Assembly: GCA_947462515.1 (NCBI GenBank)
Contig: CANHPJ010000065.1
Coordinates: 1 to 7,844, forward strand
Source of the DNA: Bacteroidota bacterium
GTDB taxonomy: Bacteria; Bacteroidota; Bacteroidia; JACCXN01
DNA length: 7,844 bases
Reading direction: 5' to 3'
Shown here: piece by piece, positions 6,771 through 7,844 of the stretch
Layout: every line of letters begins with the position of its first letter
How positions within the stretch are numbered: the first letter of the stretch is position 1
Position numbers and translations under genes: made by a program
The notes under the pieces: model-generated
What the model was told of the DNA's origin: nothing
The model's database searches: none
What the model saw: only the letters and a program-made list of their open reading frames with translations

Positions 6771-6998
6771 ATGAAGACATTGACAGTAAACATACCAGAT
6801 AATTTAGACTTGGATAATCGTGAACTTGTTATGCTTCTGGCATCTAAGTTATACGAACAGGGTAAACTCTCTCTAGGCCAAGCTGCTGAACTTGCTGGTT
6901 TGACCAAAAGAACCTTTGCTGAATTACTTAAAAACTATAATGTTTCTATTTTTAACTCTCCATCTTCGGATTTATCAAGTGATGTCTTAAATGCATAA
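6771..6998 (+). CDS. UPF0175 family protein, predicted antitoxin
   Basis: A 75-residue protein of the UPF0175 type (PF03683 pattern). It opens with the usual beta-strand start MKTLTVNIPDNL, continues with a helix rich in Leu, Ala and Lys (about 17-31, ending KLYEQGKL), then a helix-turn-helix core LSLGQAAELAGLTKRTFAELLKNYNV (33-58). The acidic and serine-rich tail (60-75) is where antitoxins of this kind would contact the partner. The start fits the family exactly. The stop overlaps the start of the next gene by 8 bases (6991-6998), implying translational coupling. UPF0175 proteins are predicted antitoxins that often precede DUF3368 PIN-like proteins; autoregulation by the helix-turn-helix is likely but not shown. 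Confidence 0.85.
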   Translation: MKTLTVNIPDNLDLDNRELVMLLASKLYEQGKLSLGQAAELAGLTKRTFAELLKNYNVSIFNSPSSDLSSDVLNA

Positions 6999-7449
6999 AA
7001 CAATTATTTCTGACACAAGTTGCTTTATAATTTTATCTAAAATAGGAGAGCTTGAACTCTTACGCAAGCTATATGGTCAAATTATAACAACGTTGGATAT
7101 CGCTGAAGAATATGGCGATACGCTTCCAAATTGGGTTATAATTGAAAAAGTGAGTGATAAATACAAACAACAAATATTAGAAATGCAAATTGACAAAGGA
7201 GAATCGAGTGCAATCGATTTAGCTTTGGAAATTCAAAATTGCACTTTAATTCTTGATGATTTTAAAGCAAGAAAAATCGCTCAAAATCTTGGACTAAATT
7301 ATACCGGTACTTTAGGAATTATTATCAAAGCAAAGCTAAACCAGAAAATATCTTCAATAAAACCTTTTCTAGAAAAAATTAAGGAAACCAACTTCCATAT
7401 TACTGCAGAAATAGAAATTCAAGCTTTAAAAGAGGCTGGAGAATACTAG
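6991..7449 (+). CDS. DUF3368 family PIN-like protein, predicted RNase toxin
   Basis: A 152-residue PIN-fold protein of the DUF3368 type (PF11848 pattern), expected to be a metal-dependent RNase and the toxin partner of the preceding UPF0175 protein. The acidic residues of a PIN active site are all visible: D8 in IISDTSCFIILSKIGELELL, E39/E40 in LDIAEEYGD (the position of the usual V..E motif), E71 in DKGESSAIDLAL, and D89/D90 in LILDDFKARKIAQNLGL. The TGTLGIIIKAK segment that follows is also characteristic. The reading frame is intact, so the toxin is probably functional. Its ATG lies inside the last codons of the antitoxin. The direct repeat begins again about 170 bases after the stop. Family assignment is confident; RNase activity and target are inferred. 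Confidence 0.87.
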   Translation: MHKTIISDTSCFIILSKIGELELLRKLYGQIITTLDIAEEYGDTLPNWVIIEKVSDKYKQQILEMQIDKGESSAIDLALEIQNCTLILDDFKARKIAQNLGLNYTGTLGIIIKAKLNQKISSIKPFLEKIKETNFHITAEIEIQALKEAGEY

Positions 7450-7618
7450 CCGATCCTCTAAGCACCCAGACGCTGTTCCTTTTTTAGCAATAAATCAAAA
7501 TTTGTTTTTTGACTATAATTATAATATTTGCAACTTTCAATATTCGTAGCATATTCAATTTGACAGATAAAAATCTATTGAAAGAGTAACTCAAAGTACT
7601 TGACTTTTGATTTTAATG
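7450..7618. other. Non-coding stretch between toxin gene and repeat copy B
   Basis: No gene and no convincing terminator for the toxin operon. TTTG at 7501-7504 and AATATTTG at 7523-7530 (18-base spacer, seven of eight for the -7 box) form a possible + strand promoter with no obvious gene behind it before copy B. The region is very AT-rich, so this is tentative. Confidence 0.35.
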
Positions 7619-7764
7619 ACCGAATTAATTTCGATTTGCGGATACTTTTTCACGAAATTTACCTCTGATAATTTTATTAACTGCATTAATTTGAGTGGCT
7701 TAAAATCAATTATATTTGAGCCAAAAAGATTCGTTTTTTAAACGTATTTGAGTTTTTATACGAA
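7619..7764 (+). repeat. Direct repeat copy B (downstream of the toxin-antitoxin pair)
   Basis: Second copy of the repeat at 6565-6703, in the same orientation. The exact 19-mer TTTATTAACTGCATTAATT is at 7673-7691, followed by GAGTGG, TATATTTGAG, GATTC and GTTTTTATACG in the same order as copy A. Unlike A, its leader holds two short hairpins: CGTTT/AAACG (7732-7744) and CGTAT/ATACG (7743-7762), which overlap and cannot both form fully. Confidence 0.78.
7690..7718 (+). promoter_or_regulatory. Promoter within repeat copy B, pointing to the right-edge gene
   Basis: TTTG at 7690-7693, a 17-base spacer and TATATTTG at 7711-7718, both elements matching the Bacteroidota consensus completely. It is the aligned equivalent of the promoter in copy A with the same spacer, although the bases between the boxes have diverged. 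Transcription would start near 7722-7725, about 95 bases before the ATG at 7818. Confidence 0.65.
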
Positions 7765-7817
7765 CTGCCTCCAGCTTTCATAGTTAAGAGACTCTATTCA
7801 GAAAAAATTATATTAAA

Positions 7818-7844
7818 ATGTACAATTTTTCATACTTTAAAGAG
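7818..7844 (+). CDS. Possible start of a gene running off the right edge
   Basis: An ATG at 7818 opens nine codons, MYNFSYFKE, still open at the last base. The call rests on position: it lies behind the promoter in copy B at about the same distance as the antitoxin ATG lies behind the copy A promoter. The peptide is too short to identify. Confidence 0.35.

Overview
The window looks like a chromosomal segment of a low-GC Gram-negative Bacteroidota bacterium; genus cannot be read from it. Three things point there. A KDO-8-phosphate synthase gene implies lipopolysaccharide. Promoter-like sites follow the Bacteroidota TTG / TAnnTTTG pattern instead of TTGACA / TATAAT, and most starts lack a Shine-Dalgarno sequence. 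The left-edge helicase has the PIF1-like core plus C-terminal helix-turn-helix domain that I associate with Bacteroidota.

The left part (1-5250) is housekeeping-like and all on the + strand. It starts inside a PIF1-type helicase gene (5' end outside the window). A 341-base AT-rich gap follows, then a YkgJ-type cysteine-cluster protein with a TTG start. A TAACTTTG box then precedes a probable two-gene operon: a secreted papain-fold (C1) peptidase and kdsA, 23 bases apart. Two tandem intrinsic terminators close the operon, the second with a perfect 17-bp stem.

The right part (5251-7844) looks like accessory DNA, with smaller genes and long AT-rich gaps. It holds a dinD-family gene, then a compact toxin-antitoxin-type pair (UPF0175 helix-turn-helix protein overlapping a DUF3368 PIN-like protein), then the first nine codons of another possible gene at the right edge.

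The most notable structure is a diverged direct repeat of about 140 bases, one copy before the toxin-antitoxin pair (about 6565-6703) and one after it (about 7619-7764). The copies share an exact 19-mer and, at the same aligned position, a Bacteroidota-type promoter (TTG-N17-TAnnTTTG with a perfect -7 box in both). I read the repeats as duplicated promoter/leader modules, each in front of its own gene, and possibly as the edges of an exchangeable cassette. The promoter reading rests on the sequence; the cassette reading is inference. I found no CRISPR array, tRNA, rRNA or complete insertion sequence, and no clear new multi-gene system.
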